In this document: piece after piece, positions 40,001 to 47,753 of the stretch
Numbering within the stretch: position 1 is the first letter of the stretch
Layout of the letters: every line of letters begins with the position of its first letter
Position numbers and translations under genes: made by a program
The notes under the pieces: generated by a model
Told to the model about the DNA's origin: nothing
Seen by the model: the letters and a program-made list of their open reading frames with translations, nothing else
Database searches by the model: none
NCBI GenBank assembly: GCA_050948905.1
Contig: JBMNES010000001.1
Coordinates: 2,232,001-2,296,000 of the forward strand
DNA length: 64,000 nucleotides
Direction of reading: 5' to 3'
Source: DTKD01 sp050948905
Lineage (GTDB): Bacteria; Armatimonadota; UBA5829

Positions 40001-40804
40001 CTCACCGCCGCCCGCGTGAATTATCGTCAGACCATCTATCCATCCGTCGCCATCTGAATCGACCTGCTGGAAGTTGAACCCCCGCGCCTTAAGTTTGGCC
40101 AGCGCTTGCTGCACCATCTCCCGCGGCCTCAAATCGTTACCTCCACTATCGTTTCCGCCATAATAAGCATAGCCATAATCCAGGGTAACCGGCTCGACTA
40201 CGACAGACTCAACTGTCAGCGAGTTGTAAGAGACCTCGTGGTAGAAGTCTTTCACTGAACCGACCGCACCGTCGTAGGTATAGCCGATTTTATTGAACAG
40301 GTCGTCGTATTGTTGCCGGGAATACGGAATTGCAAGGTCGGAAAAATTGACCAGCACCACCAGGTTCTTCATGGTGCCGGTTGTTATGACCTGCGCGGAT
40401 AGATCTTTGGCGGACATCGGATCCTTGTATTCCTTATCGATTATTTTTAACCGCAAGTGCTCGTTTTTGGAAAGCCCCAGCATAGCCGGGTTGATCGCCC
40501 CCACCACATACGGGGTCGGATGTATCAGCCCATTATCGACCACCGCGTAAACCCACGCGTTCGTCTCCTCTGATTTCGTGATGAGATATCCCGCATCGTC
40601 TTCGTTCCAGTGAAGTCTCTCATCTCCCTTGAGGTAAACCGTAATGATATCTCCATTGGGCTGAGTTACTTTTGCAGGCATCGGACACGCCGGTATACAA
40701 TGACCGGCTTGAGAAAACATCCCTGCTGCTATCAGCGCTATAAACACTGCAAGATATAATGAGCGATTTAAAAAACAGGTGCGAACCCGTGTGATATTCA
40801 ACAA
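37037..40804 (-). CDS. Secreted M6-type metalloprotease with Ig-like repeats and possible OB-like C-terminal domains
   Basis: This 1255-residue exported protein has a signal sequence (about residues 15-36), an M6-family (immune inhibitor A-like) zinc protease domain with ICHEHGHFLGLPD near residues 322-334 (HExxH plus a later Asp), a MAM/jelly-roll-like module around residues 620-750 (EDFEDTWGDGAPSGW), several Ig-like repeats of the form PxxxxxPGxxVSFSVxAxGxxLSYQWQ, each ending YxCxV-like, and two C-terminal beta domains reminiscent of OB folds. The start is TTG at 40804: GGAGG lies six bases upstream. It should degrade extracellular protein. No export system is adjacent. Domain borders are approximate. 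Confidence 0.85.
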   Translation of the reverse strand: MLNITRVRTCFLNRSLYLAVFIALIAAGMFSQAGHCIPACPMPAKVTQPNGDIITVYLKGDERLHWNEDDAGYLITKSEETNAWVYAVVDNGLIHPTPYVVGAINPAMLGLSKNEHLRLKIIDKEYKDPMSAKDLSAQVITTGTMKNLVVLVNFSDLAIPYSRQQYDDLFNKIGYTYDGAVGSVKDFYHEVSYNSLTVESVVVEPVTLDYGYAYYGGNDSGGNDLRPREMVQQALAKLKARGFNFQQVDSDGDGWIDGLTIIHAGGGEEYSGNDENYIWSHKWSLVSTVTYDGVKMREYHTEPARRGWDNSPSSQGITRIGVICHEHGHFLGLPDLYDTTYNSYGAGDFCLMAGGSWGGNYGHRPTHMSAWCKVKLGWVTPTLVSPNGTQTINTFATTGQIYKAETTCGSKQYFLIENRQGVGFDASVPGGLRGLLIWHVDENKTSNDDKTHYMVDLEEASCTQHLEQKINEGDDADYFRAGNATSFDATTCPNSKCYSGASSEVNILNISATGTSMTFDTLIGTPVSITTHPANAVAYPGQIVKFSVEAVGPGLSYQWQRSTNGGLTYANVTSGTGANTNTYTTAHTQISENGYKYRCVVSPSTGSAVNSNAATLSVADCNTLLYEDFEDTWGDGAPSGWTYTIETGDTKWKRNSGDQRNNGAEIGNYNALLYHTAYSEHKTYLVTPKMQFASTAAPALLEFYHKQPAWLADQDTLNVYYKSSSAMPWTLLASYTSDVQEWTKRSISLPNPSNDYYIAFLGNAKYGRGVCIDEVGVWQEKCDLLEITSHPADVHVCPGSGVSFSITTSPAASHYQWQRLPLGATEWVNAGSNKNNYSFITSPTDNGMKVRCQVTNLCGTVTSNEATITFKSATTITTQPLSQTVCEGSQAVFSVGATGEGTLSYTWMTKSAYEQYWITLPNNTSTLNYTATAADNGRLFQCRVTGGCGNTNSNQVTLTVNQQTAITTQPADQSISPGDTVSFSVVAQGAQLSYQWQMSTDGLVWSDVGTDSDTYSFVAGMDDTGKKVRCKVTGTCGSVTSATALLTVSVDALSIPEAKLLADQESVALLAKAVTYTAGQYFYIEEDSRVSGIRVEYPHALMIGDRADVFGAMSTNINGERFISAASVVKNGSGVIYPLFMVGSSVGGQDWYFDPISGAGQMGFLQTAGLNNIGLLVKVAGKVVGRDIGAGTICIDDGSGSAAESCLIVLINPAMGLPNVGDMVAVTGVSSVATFDIRKRVILARDVQVIPQPTP

Positions 40805-40995
40805 GTCGTGCCTCCAAGTCCGTGCTACCCAGATATAACCACTGCACGTTTATGCTGCTAACCTGCATTATGCCATGCTCGATTGCTTATGTCGAGGCCA
40901 ACTCACAAAAGCAGCCCTGCGCGTGGTCTGGATATTCTGGGTAATCTAATTTTGTATTAGGTCAATTTACGCAAAAGCGTAGTGGAGGCTGGAAG

Positions 40996-41286
40996 ATGGG
41001 CGAGCTTGATGTGGAGGCTCGCGCCTTTCTGGAGAAGTTCCAGGATCAGCCCGAAGAGATCAGGCAGGTCTTCGTATATGTGGTGTGCCAGACGATGGTT
41101 CAGACGGGGTTACTGAGGTTTATGGGCGCTTTTGACAATCCCGGCCTTGGTATCACGCTGATATACAAAAATCCTGACACTGGGGAGGCATTTGAGATAA
41201 TCAAACCAGAAATGACTTCCGACGAAGAACAAGCCCTGCAGACGCACATCACGGAATTGCTTCAAGGGAACGCGCGAGCGGCTTAG
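40996..41286 (+). CDS. Small soluble protein, 96 residues, unknown
   Basis: I recognise no family. The protein is acidic and predicted alpha/beta: residues 1-45 look helical (DVEARAFLEKFQDQPEEIRQ), residues 46-75 look like strands (LGITLIYKNPDTGEAFEIIKPE), and the end is helical. The ATG at 40996 follows GGAGGCTGG, a good ribosome site, and a GC-rich hairpin lies after the stop, both supporting a real gene. It lies between the M6 protease and a flavoprotein gene on the plus strand. Function unknown. Confidence 0.7.
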   Translation: MGELDVEARAFLEKFQDQPEEIRQVFVYVVCQTMVQTGLLRFMGAFDNPGLGITLIYKNPDTGEAFEIIKPEMTSDEEQALQTHITELLQGNARAA

Positions 41287-41296
41287 ATATATGACT

Positions 41297-41323
41297 GGCC
41301 CGGACAGCTTATATGCCCGGGCC
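41297..41323 (+). terminator. Hairpin after the 96-residue protein
   Basis: A 7-bp perfect stem GGCCCGG/CCGGGCC with a 13-nt loop follows the stop. The downstream sequence is AT-rich but not a pure T-run. Confidence 0.45.
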
Positions 41324-41351
41324 ATTATAACTTCCATATCCACCCATCTGC

Positions 41352-41357
41352 TATAAT
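41352..41357 (+). promoter_or_regulatory. TATAAT box of the BaiN-like gene
   Basis: A perfect TATAAT lies 41 bp before the TTG start and 30 bp before the AGGAGG site. The -35 is weak. Confidence 0.4.
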
Positions 41358-41398
41358 AGACTGCGATATATCCCCAACAGACCACAGGAGGCCGGAGT

Positions 41399-42649
41399 TT
41401 GGCCAAACCCAGAATAATCATAATAGGAGCAGGTCCTGCAGGCATGATGGCGGCTGGAAGAGCTGCAGAATGCGGGGCATACGCAGTTCTTCTTGAGAAA
41501 GGCCCAGTGCCCGGCAGAAAACTGCGAATATCCGGCAAGGGCAGGGGAAATATCACAAACTCAGCGGATATGCAGAGATTCATCGACGCATTCTCCCCGA
41601 ACGGCAAATTTCTCTACGGCGCATTCTCACGGTTTTTCAGGGATGAGCTGCTCGAACTGTTGTCAGATTATGGAGTTGAGACCAAAACAGAGCGCGGGGG
41701 CCGCATCTTTCCTGTCTCAGACAAAGCCTCCGACGTGGTAGCGGCGCTGCAGAATTGGATGACCGCCGCCGGGGTACAGCTCAAAACAGGCTTCACGGCA
41801 AAGTCTGTTTCAGTCGAAAATGGCAGAGTAAACGGCGTAGTTGTGCACGGCGGCACGATGAGCGCGGATGCTGTGATTATAGCAACCGGCGGCGCGTCGT
41901 ATCCAAAGACAGGTTCCACCGGAGATGGGTACGCTATGGCAAGGGAGGTCGGCCACACCATAGTCACCCCGGAATCCGCGCTCTCGGCGATGATGACTGA
42001 AGAGGACTGGGTCAAAAACCTCCAGGGGGTGTCGCTGCGCAACGTAAAAGCGTCGCTTTACACTGATCAATCAGCCAAAAAACCAATCGCCTCTCAGTTC
42101 GGAGAAATGCTATTTACCCACAACGGGGTTTCAGGGCCGATCATTCTCACCCTCAGCCGCAACGCGCGCACGCTTCTTCGATCAGGCAAAGTATCTATAT
42201 CAATCGACCTAAAACCGGCGCTTTCAGAAGAGCAACTGCACACCAGACTGTTGCGCGATTTTACCCAGACCAGGCATCTCGGAAATTATATGACAGGCCT
42301 GCTGCCCCGAACTCTCAGCGAGACGTTCGTCTACCTCACAGGCATCGACCCCGCTAAACCTGTGAATACCATAACCGCCGAGCAGCGAGCAAGAATAATA
42401 GCCCTGCTGAAAGACTTCAGGGTGACTGCGACCAGGCTGGCCCCATTAGAGGAAGCGATCGTGACCGCTGGCGGCGTGCCGACGCATGAAATCGACCCTA
42501 GAACGATGCAGTCCAAAATTGTCGATGGGTTGTATTTTGCCGGCGAGGTGATCAATATCGACGCTGAAACCGGGGGGTTCAATTTACAGGCGGCCTTTTC
42601 AACCGGCAGAGTCGCCGGAGAAGCAGCCGCCTGTTCGAAGTTAATCTAG
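41399..42649 (+). CDS. BaiN/HI0933-family FAD-dependent oxidoreductase
   Basis: The 416-residue flavoprotein begins with the dinucleotide-binding GAGPAGMMAA and the LEKGPVPGRKLRISGKGRGN segment, which is diagnostic of the HI0933/BaiN family. Later motifs include IIATGGASYPKTGSTGDGY and a C-terminal YFAGEVINIDAETGGFN. Relatives include the bile-acid-modifying BaiN and many enzymes of unknown substrate; they are cytosolic and reduce or oxidise small organic molecules. The TTG start at 41399 follows AGGAGG at a suitable distance. It overlaps the convergent repeat-protein gene at its end by nine bases. Family assignment is strong; reaction unknown. Confidence 0.88.
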   Translation: MAKPRIIIIGAGPAGMMAAGRAAECGAYAVLLEKGPVPGRKLRISGKGRGNITNSADMQRFIDAFSPNGKFLYGAFSRFFRDELLELLSDYGVETKTERGGRIFPVSDKASDVVAALQNWMTAAGVQLKTGFTAKSVSVENGRVNGVVVHGGTMSADAVIIATGGASYPKTGSTGDGYAMAREVGHTIVTPESALSAMMTEEDWVKNLQGVSLRNVKASLYTDQSAKKPIASQFGEMLFTHNGVSGPIILTLSRNARTLLRSGKVSISIDLKPALSEEQLHTRLLRDFTQTRHLGNYMTGLLPRTLSETFVYLTGIDPAKPVNTITAEQRARIIALLKDFRVTATRLAPLEEAIVTAGGVPTHEIDPRTMQSKIVDGLYFAGEVINIDAETGGFNLQAAFSTGRVAGEAAACSKLI

Positions 42650-43258
42650 TCCGACTTTGGCAGCGGCGCTGCTGGCCGCCTCCCAACTGCCGAACCGCTC
42701 CATAACCTGCTTATATAATCGCGGGTATCGTGAGCTTGCTTCGCCCGCGGTCAATATGTTTGCGCCTCTCGACATCACTCGCAGCCGGGTGATGAGCGTC
42801 CTTTTGCTGCGAGTATTGCGGCCGGAAGTCGACGCAGTCCTGTTTTTCTGCAGCATCGCGTCATAGTCCACGCCCTGTTCGGTGAGAGTCTTTCTCCAAC
42901 TTCCATAATATCGTGGACTGACGGCGGCGCTGAACAGCGCAGGGTGCTTCGACCTAACCGTCGCAGCGGCCAGGCATTCACCTGAATTGATAAGCTTTTT
43001 GACTTCCTTGTCGATTCGCTCCAACGACCAGCGCGTAACTTTAGCGGCACGGTCTAGCTGAGATTCTCTTCGAATAAGCGCATAGTCGATCCCTGCTGCC
43101 GTAACGGCGCTGGCCCAACTGCCGAAATACCTGACAGCCGCGCTCACTAATCTTTGATGGTTGATCGCTACTTCACTGTGTCTGAGGGGTTGTCCCTCGT
43201 CCTTTAGACGTTTGATCTCCTGGGTAATAACCTCCCTGGACCAACGTTGCACTACCAT
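42641..43258 (-). CDS. Homing-endonuclease-associated-repeat-type protein without a nuclease domain
   Basis: The 205-residue protein consists of three copies of a repeat with the pattern WSxExI...EIKxL...AAxRYFGSWxxAxxxxG(I/V)DY. Copies span roughly residues 6-59, 77-133 and 150-205; the first and second are clearest (YFGSWASAVTAAGIDY, YYGSWRKTLTEQGVDY). Such FGSW repeats accompany HNH and homing endonucleases, where they probably bind DNA, but no nuclease motif is seen here. I use ATG 43258, preceded by AGGAG; an in-frame start 12 codons earlier is possible. Its leader can form two hairpins. A DNA-binding role is inference. Confidence 0.7.
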   Translation of the reverse strand: MVVQRWSREVITQEIKRLKDEGQPLRHSEVAINHQRLVSAAVRYFGSWASAVTAAGIDYALIRRESQLDRAAKVTRWSLERIDKEVKKLINSGECLAAATVRSKHPALFSAAVSPRYYGSWRKTLTEQGVDYDAMLQKNRTASTSGRNTRSKRTLITRLRVMSRGANILTAGEASSRYPRLYKQVMERFGSWEAASSAAAKVGLD

Positions 43259-43287
43259 TTTGCACTCCTGACAATATTTCTCGAAAA

Positions 43288-43385
43288 CCAGCAAACACTC
43301 ACATCCAACGAGACAGATCGCGACTGGTTTTCAAAGCCGGATAACTTGGTGTTACTGACATTTTCTGTCACTCATCCGGCAAACG
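43288..43385 (-). promoter_or_regulatory. Structured leader upstream of the repeat protein
   Basis: On the minus strand a long hairpin with GCCGGAT/ATCCGGC ends and an inner TGACA/TGTCA stem (43335-43382) is followed by a second one, AAAACCAG/CTGGTTTT. The ATG is about 30 nt downstream. I could not match it to a known riboswitch. Confidence 0.4.
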
Positions 43386-43483
43386 GCTAGGCTACTACAC
43401 TTACACAAGACCCCTCTAGCCACGAAGCCCTGCTGCCGAGGATGACTAATTACTCACCCTCACGTAGACTGCCCAGTCTATGC

Positions 43484-45280
43484 TTAACGAATCCTCACAA
43501 CCTCCATCCCGCAGCGCTTACAATCAAAACGCAGTTCGAGGTGGTGGCCTTCTTCATCGACCAGAACAAGCGGATTATCATCTCCACACATATCCAACTG
43601 ATGCCGCAGGCAATATCTGGTCGTCATTACTCTCTGGCCGATCAAGTCTACACCTGTTTCGGCCGCCGGGTCAATTTCACTGACCCCATGTCTTTTGTAG
43701 AACGTTGCGGCAAGCTCATTCAGAACGTTGCCTTCGAATGTCAGTTTATCAACAGGGTAGGGGAGATCGTTCTTTTTGCTGCCCCCTGTTAATATAGGTC
43801 GTTTGGCTGATCGAACATTAGCCAAATTTTCCAATGTTCCGCGTCGCAGTGAATTGAGCACGGACATCGGCACAAACAACGGCTCGGAAAGATTTATATC
43901 AATATCGCTGCACACGAACTGCGTGCCGCCAGTTTTTGTCAACTGTTTGCGGATATTCTCTGTGGCCTGTTCGGGCTTTTCAGCGACGATCTTCTCGTAT
44001 TCAATCGCAAACTCCGCCTCGCAATTATCCTCATCCAATGCCTTAAGAACGAGGCCGTCATCAGTCTGCGAAAGGGTCATGCGCACGTCTATTAGACGTT
44101 GCCCACTGGCCTTTTTGATCCGTGATAAAAACTCGTGATCGTGATTTCTATACAGCGCCATCCCCGCCTCAATGCCCTTTGGCTTATCCGGCGCTATGGC
44201 GTCGTCGTGAACTTCGTTTACTATGCTCCCTCGCATCCCGCCGTTACGGTCAAAGAAGCATATTCCGTCCCCAGGATGAATCTCGGCTTCTGGCTGAATA
44301 CGGACATATTTCCTGCCCGCGCTCAAAACGTCCCCAATCCGTTCTCCCACCATCTTAGGAGTCTCCGGCCTTCCGACCTTCTCTTTGGCTCCGTGCAGGA
44401 AATGGCTGGTGTAGCTGCGGTTAAAGGTCTTATTTACATCCGGCGTAAACCCCGGCTCGCAGGTCCCCGAGGAGCTTTTTCGCACGCCAAGCTCGTCCAG
44501 TTTCGCTCTATAATATGCAGTGACGTTTGCGACGTAGGCTCTGTCTTTGAGCCTTCCCTCTATTTTGAACGAGCTGATCCCTGCGTCGATCAATTCCTGA
44601 ATATGCTCAGAGAGATTGAGATCCTTCAGAGAAAGCCAGTGGCTCTTTTGTGCAATTGTCTCACCCTGAGCATTAAGCAACGAATACGCCTTACGGCACG
44701 GCTGTGCGCACTGGCCCCTGTTTCCGCTTCTACCGCCCAGCGCATAGCTCAAATAACACTGACCACTATATCCCACGCACAAAGAGCCGTGTATAAAACA
44801 CTCCAGCTCCAGCGTAGTCTGCTTCCGAATATCTTTAATCTGCTCGATATCGAGTTCCCTGGCCAATATAGCCCGCGAAAACCCGACATTCTCCAGAAAC
44901 GCCACTCGCTCAGCCGTGTTATTGTGCATCTGTGTGCTTGCGATAAGGGGAATCGGCGGCAGATCGAGTTCGAGCAGCCCGGTATCCTGAATAATAAGAC
45001 CGTCGATCTTAGCGGAGTGCAGTTCGCCAATCAGGCGCTCAGCCTCTTCCAGCTCGCTGTCGCGCAAAAGGGTGTTAACGGTTACATATACCTTCGCCCA
45101 GTATTTGTGAGCATATTCCGCCAGCGATGCGATATCTGCAACGTCGTTGCCGGCGTTTTCTCTGGCCCCGAATCTCGGCGCTCCGATATAGACAGCATCT
45201 GCGCCAAAGTCGATTGCGGCGACTCCGCATTCGAGGTCTCTGGCAGGGGAGAGTAATTCTACTGTATTTCCTGATATCAA
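43484..45280 (-). CDS. U32-family peptidase/hydroxylase-like protein (RlhA/YdcP group)
   Basis: The 598-residue protein matches the U32 family: VELLSPARDLE at the start, GADAVYIGAPRFGAR, the IHGSLCVGYSGQCYLS and NRGQCAQPCRKAY cysteine motifs, and a SFKIEGRLKDRAYVANV segment. The Cys residues may hold an iron-sulfur cluster. Family members include the tRNA hydroxylases TrhP and the rRNA C2501 hydroxylase RlhA (YdcP), which are not proteases; the length and late collagenase-like C-terminal half suit the RlhA/YdcP group. The start is a TTG that aligns with the family N terminus; no ribosome site is obvious. The exact RNA target is not proven. Confidence 0.85.
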   Translation of the reverse strand: MISGNTVELLSPARDLECGVAAIDFGADAVYIGAPRFGARENAGNDVADIASLAEYAHKYWAKVYVTVNTLLRDSELEEAERLIGELHSAKIDGLIIQDTGLLELDLPPIPLIASTQMHNNTAERVAFLENVGFSRAILARELDIEQIKDIRKQTTLELECFIHGSLCVGYSGQCYLSYALGGRSGNRGQCAQPCRKAYSLLNAQGETIAQKSHWLSLKDLNLSEHIQELIDAGISSFKIEGRLKDRAYVANVTAYYRAKLDELGVRKSSSGTCEPGFTPDVNKTFNRSYTSHFLHGAKEKVGRPETPKMVGERIGDVLSAGRKYVRIQPEAEIHPGDGICFFDRNGGMRGSIVNEVHDDAIAPDKPKGIEAGMALYRNHDHEFLSRIKKASGQRLIDVRMTLSQTDDGLVLKALDEDNCEAEFAIEYEKIVAEKPEQATENIRKQLTKTGGTQFVCSDIDINLSEPLFVPMSVLNSLRRGTLENLANVRSAKRPILTGGSKKNDLPYPVDKLTFEGNVLNELAATFYKRHGVSEIDPAAETGVDLIGQRVMTTRYCLRHQLDMCGDDNPLVLVDEEGHHLELRFDCKRCGMEVVRIR

Positions 45281-45433
45281 TTAAAAAGCTTTCATCCGTC
45301 GCCGCTACAAGCTATTTAAGTATACAATCGAGTTTTAACTTATTTCGGCGCTGAGTGCTTCGACTACTATATTATTTATTCCACTTCTTCATTATATCAC
45401 GTTTATACTAACTTGGTTGAAAGAAAACAGCAA

Positions 45434-46258
45434 TTATCTAATAAGGCCGTGCTTACGTAAGCGCTCTCTCCGGCGATGGCACGGCTCACAGGCTATAGAC
45501 TCGCAAAACAGCCACCCAGGATTCTCACGCAACTGCTCCGCAATAGCATCCACAATCGACCTGGCATCCATCAACATACAATCGGCGCGGCAAACCCTGC
45601 CGCGCTTCAGGAGACCCTTCCGCTCCAGCACCTTGTCCACCACGCGAAAATTCACACTGCAGCCCGGATAATCCACCACCGGAACCTCCACTACAGCCCC
45701 ATCTCGCTCCGCAAGCGCCGTCTTTCCCCAAAACTCTCTATACGGCACGTCATTATAAGGCAATCCGGATGCAGCTTCTGCATAATGTATCATAGAATTG
45801 CGATCGTTTCCTACCCCGATCAGCAATATCTTAGCTCCAAGCTGATACGCCGTTTCATACGACGACCCCGGCCCAAGCCCGCATGCGTTCTCTCTGTTCT
45901 CAGTTAACAATTTCGCGTCTTTGCCCAGTGCCGCCACAGAATAGGTCGGGCTTCCGCTGCGCAGCGAACCGTCATAATAACGCAGAGAATCCGCGATAAT
46001 TCCCATAAACAGCGGAGGTGTCGAATCGGGATCATACGGAGTCACGTTCCAAATGCCCGAATAGCAATAGGTGAATGTCGGCATCATAATCGTGCCGTCG
46101 GTCCCCACCACGTCCGCCAGCGTGCAGATGACGTCCATAGGCGTCCGATACGCCAGCCCCAATGAGCGAAACGAACTGTGTACAATCAGCAGATCCCCTG
46201 CGCGCACACCAAGTCGCAACAGGTCCCGCCGCATAGATGGGATTATCTCACCGGTCAC
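45434..46258 (-). CDS. Aminoglycoside N3-acetyltransferase (AAC(3)) family protein
   Basis: The 274-residue protein belongs to the AAC(3)/antibiotic_NAT family, which acetylates amines with acetyl-CoA. Typical sequences are DLLIVHSSFRSLG (VHSS motif), GTIMMPTFTYC, a Gly-rich LGPGSSYE segment and ILLIGVGNDRNSMIHYAE, with the catalytic His-Glu pair in the last region. Whether it modifies aminoglycosides or a housekeeping amine is unknown; environmental AAC(3) homologues often lie in sugar or exopolysaccharide clusters. The GTG start overlaps the stop of the upstream secreted-protein gene (GTGA), so the two are coupled. It has a Cys/Arg-rich C-terminal tail that family members usually lack. Confidence 0.82.
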   Translation of the reverse strand: MTGEIIPSMRRDLLRLGVRAGDLLIVHSSFRSLGLAYRTPMDVICTLADVVGTDGTIMMPTFTYCYSGIWNVTPYDPDSTPPLFMGIIADSLRYYDGSLRSGSPTYSVAALGKDAKLLTENRENACGLGPGSSYETAYQLGAKILLIGVGNDRNSMIHYAEAASGLPYNDVPYREFWGKTALAERDGAVVEVPVVDYPGCSVNFRVVDKVLERKGLLKRGRVCRADCMLMDARSIVDAIAEQLRENPGWLFCESIACEPCHRRRERLRKHGLIR

Positions 46259-47268
46259 TTTGCTTCGGCCTTCGCTGTGGCTGTCAAATTGAACTCCGCC
46301 CGGTAACGTCCCTGTCCAACCGACACAGACGCCGCCAACGGCACGCTATCCAAAGCAGCCTCATCTTTAGACGCAGAAACTAACTCGAAGGTTACCTTAT
46401 GAGTCTTACCAGCGGTCAAATCTTTGAATGAGAGGTCTTTTACGTCGTGCTTCCAACCATCGGGCAGCGATATCGATATGTTACCGGAGATCGGCAGATC
46501 ACACTCGTTTAGCAGATTCGCTTCCACAACCGGCTTGCCGTCTCGCATTTTCAAGGTGGCTGTGAAATCCACAGGAGTAAGAGCAACCACCGCGTCGTTG
46601 CGCAGGATAGGATTTTTTATGACGCGGAACATTCGATCCCTGGCCTGCTGGAAAAGATCACAGGCTTTGTCGACATTTTCGACCACCTTAGCCTCTTCGG
46701 TTTGCGCAGGCAGAGTCATACGCTTCAAAATTTTACCAGTCGGCGCCAGGATAACCGTAACCGCGCGTCGCCTCTGCTCCCTGTTTGTGGCAGTCGATGC
46801 CCAGCCGCTCGCCTGGCTCAAAGTGTAGGCAATTCTCTTCGCTTCCGGATCATTGGCCTTCACCATACGGCTGTTTGCCTTAGTAGTCTTCGGCAGCGCA
46901 GCTTCGAGGCAGCGGATCTTTGCCGGATCCGCCGTCCGCCCGACTATGGACAGCTCTATTCCTTCACTCAGCTCTTTTGCGGTTTTTTTGAACTTGAACT
47001 CCTGGTCGATGTAGACGTCATAGTCCTGGTCGGCCAATCCGGTGGTCTTTAAGGTAAATGTCTGCGGGGTGAAAATCAGGCTTCTCACATACAACCCAAC
47101 CTGATCGCCCAACACTTTCAGGCCTTTGGCATCAAGCGATGTTACGCTGCTGACAGCACTTTTTGCAGCCGCGTCCACCGTGACCACCCCGTTGTCGCAA
47201 TACACCTGCGAAGAGAATAAAATAACAAGGGCTATAAGACCCAAAATTACAGTCCGCGAAAGTCTCAT
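46255..47268 (-). CDS. Exported protein with C-terminal NEW3/Ig-like domain, unknown
   Basis: The 337-residue product has a signal peptide (residues 1-25, SRTVILGLIALVILFSSQVYC). Residues 25-220 form an alpha/beta or helical region without a family I know. The last 90 residues (VVEANLLNECDLPISGNISISLPDGWKH, then LTAGKTHKVTFELV) fit a NEW3/NPCBM-associated or Ig-like beta domain. AGGAGG precedes the ATG at 47268 and a consensus promoter lies 50-80 bp upstream. The upstream extension to 47319 is ignored because of those signals. It overlaps the AAC(3)-like gene in a GTGA junction. Function unknown. Confidence 0.7.
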   Translation of the reverse strand: MRLSRTVILGLIALVILFSSQVYCDNGVVTVDAAAKSAVSSVTSLDAKGLKVLGDQVGLYVRSLIFTPQTFTLKTTGLADQDYDVYIDQEFKFKKTAKELSEGIELSIVGRTADPAKIRCLEAALPKTTKANSRMVKANDPEAKRIAYTLSQASGWASTATNREQRRRAVTVILAPTGKILKRMTLPAQTEEAKVVENVDKACDLFQQARDRMFRVIKNPILRNDAVVALTPVDFTATLKMRDGKPVVEANLLNECDLPISGNISISLPDGWKHDVKDLSFKDLTAGKTHKVTFELVSASKDEAALDSVPLAASVSVGQGRYRAEFNLTATAKAEAK

Positions 47269-47317
47269 AGGTGTGGTCCTCCTGTGATATATCGTGCCAC
47301 GACCGAGCAATAATCTC

Positions 47318-47346
47318 ATTATAACAACTGCTTTCTAAGACGACAA
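47318..47346 (-). promoter_or_regulatory. Promoter of the secreted-protein/AAC(3)-like operon
   Basis: On the minus strand TTGTCG (47341-47346) and TATAAT (47318-47323) are 17 bp apart. Confidence 0.6.
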
Positions 47347-47412
47347 TTGTTGCTGTGTACTGCATAAAACGCATTTAAGCGTAAACTGAGCATAAAATAT
47401 TCTGCATTAACC

Positions 47413-47442
47413 TTGCCAATGGCCGCTGGGTTGATATATAAT
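47413..47442 (+). promoter_or_regulatory. Promoter of the DUF4342-like/sigma operon
   Basis: TTGCCA (47413-47418) and TATAAT (47437-47442) are 18 bp apart. TATAAT ends 8 nt before a GTG and 17 nt before an ATG start. Confidence 0.6.
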
Positions 47443-47450
47443 CCCTACCG

Positions 47451-47741
47451 GTGACGACTATGGAAAACGGTCTGGATGTCTCGTTACAACCAAGCTGCGA
47501 TGAGCAGGTGCTGATTAAGGCTGCAGAAAAGCTCTCAACAGCCCTGGATGTGGCTATTGAGATACTCGGAGAGATGCAAAAACTCGTCTCCTCCGGGCGT
47601 CCCAAGTCGCTTAAGGTCAAACTCGGAGATCGAACGCTGACGGAGTTTCCTGTCGCGCTGTCTGCGAGTGCGGCTTTTGCAGCGGGATTGGCCGCTGTGC
47701 TGCTAACTAAGCTGGCTGTTGAGATGGACCACGAAGATTAA
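47451..47741 (+). CDS. Small membrane protein, DUF4342-like
   Basis: The 96-residue protein has an N-terminal soluble helix (residues 15-50) followed by KSLKVKLGDRTLTEFPVALSASAAFAAGLAAVLL, a short strand and one membrane helix. This layout and the (K/R)-rich strand then xLxEFPVxLSA pattern resemble DUF4342 proteins. I am not sure of the family. The start may be GTG 47451, in line with a leaderless transcript, or ATG 47460. The sigma factor gene follows within a few bases, so they share a transcript. Function unknown; the pairing with a sigma factor suggests it may be a regulator or anti-sigma-like partner, which is inference. Confidence 0.6.
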   Translation: MTTMENGLDVSLQPSCDEQVLIKAAEKLSTALDVAIEILGEMQKLVSSGRPKSLKVKLGDRTLTEFPVALSASAAFAAGLAAVLLTKLAVEMDHED

Positions 47742-47753
47742 GAGGTGACCGGC

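Noticed and set aside
43300..43430. Resemblance to a c-di-GMP-I riboswitch (GGCAAAC and AAAGCC boxes on the plus strand)
   Set aside because: The boxes are in the wrong order and spacing, and no plus-strand gene follows directly.
44135..45256. 373-codon plus-strand frame opposite the U32 gene
   Set aside because: Low-complexity Arg/Leu content and no start signal; the minus-strand U32 motifs are unmistakable.
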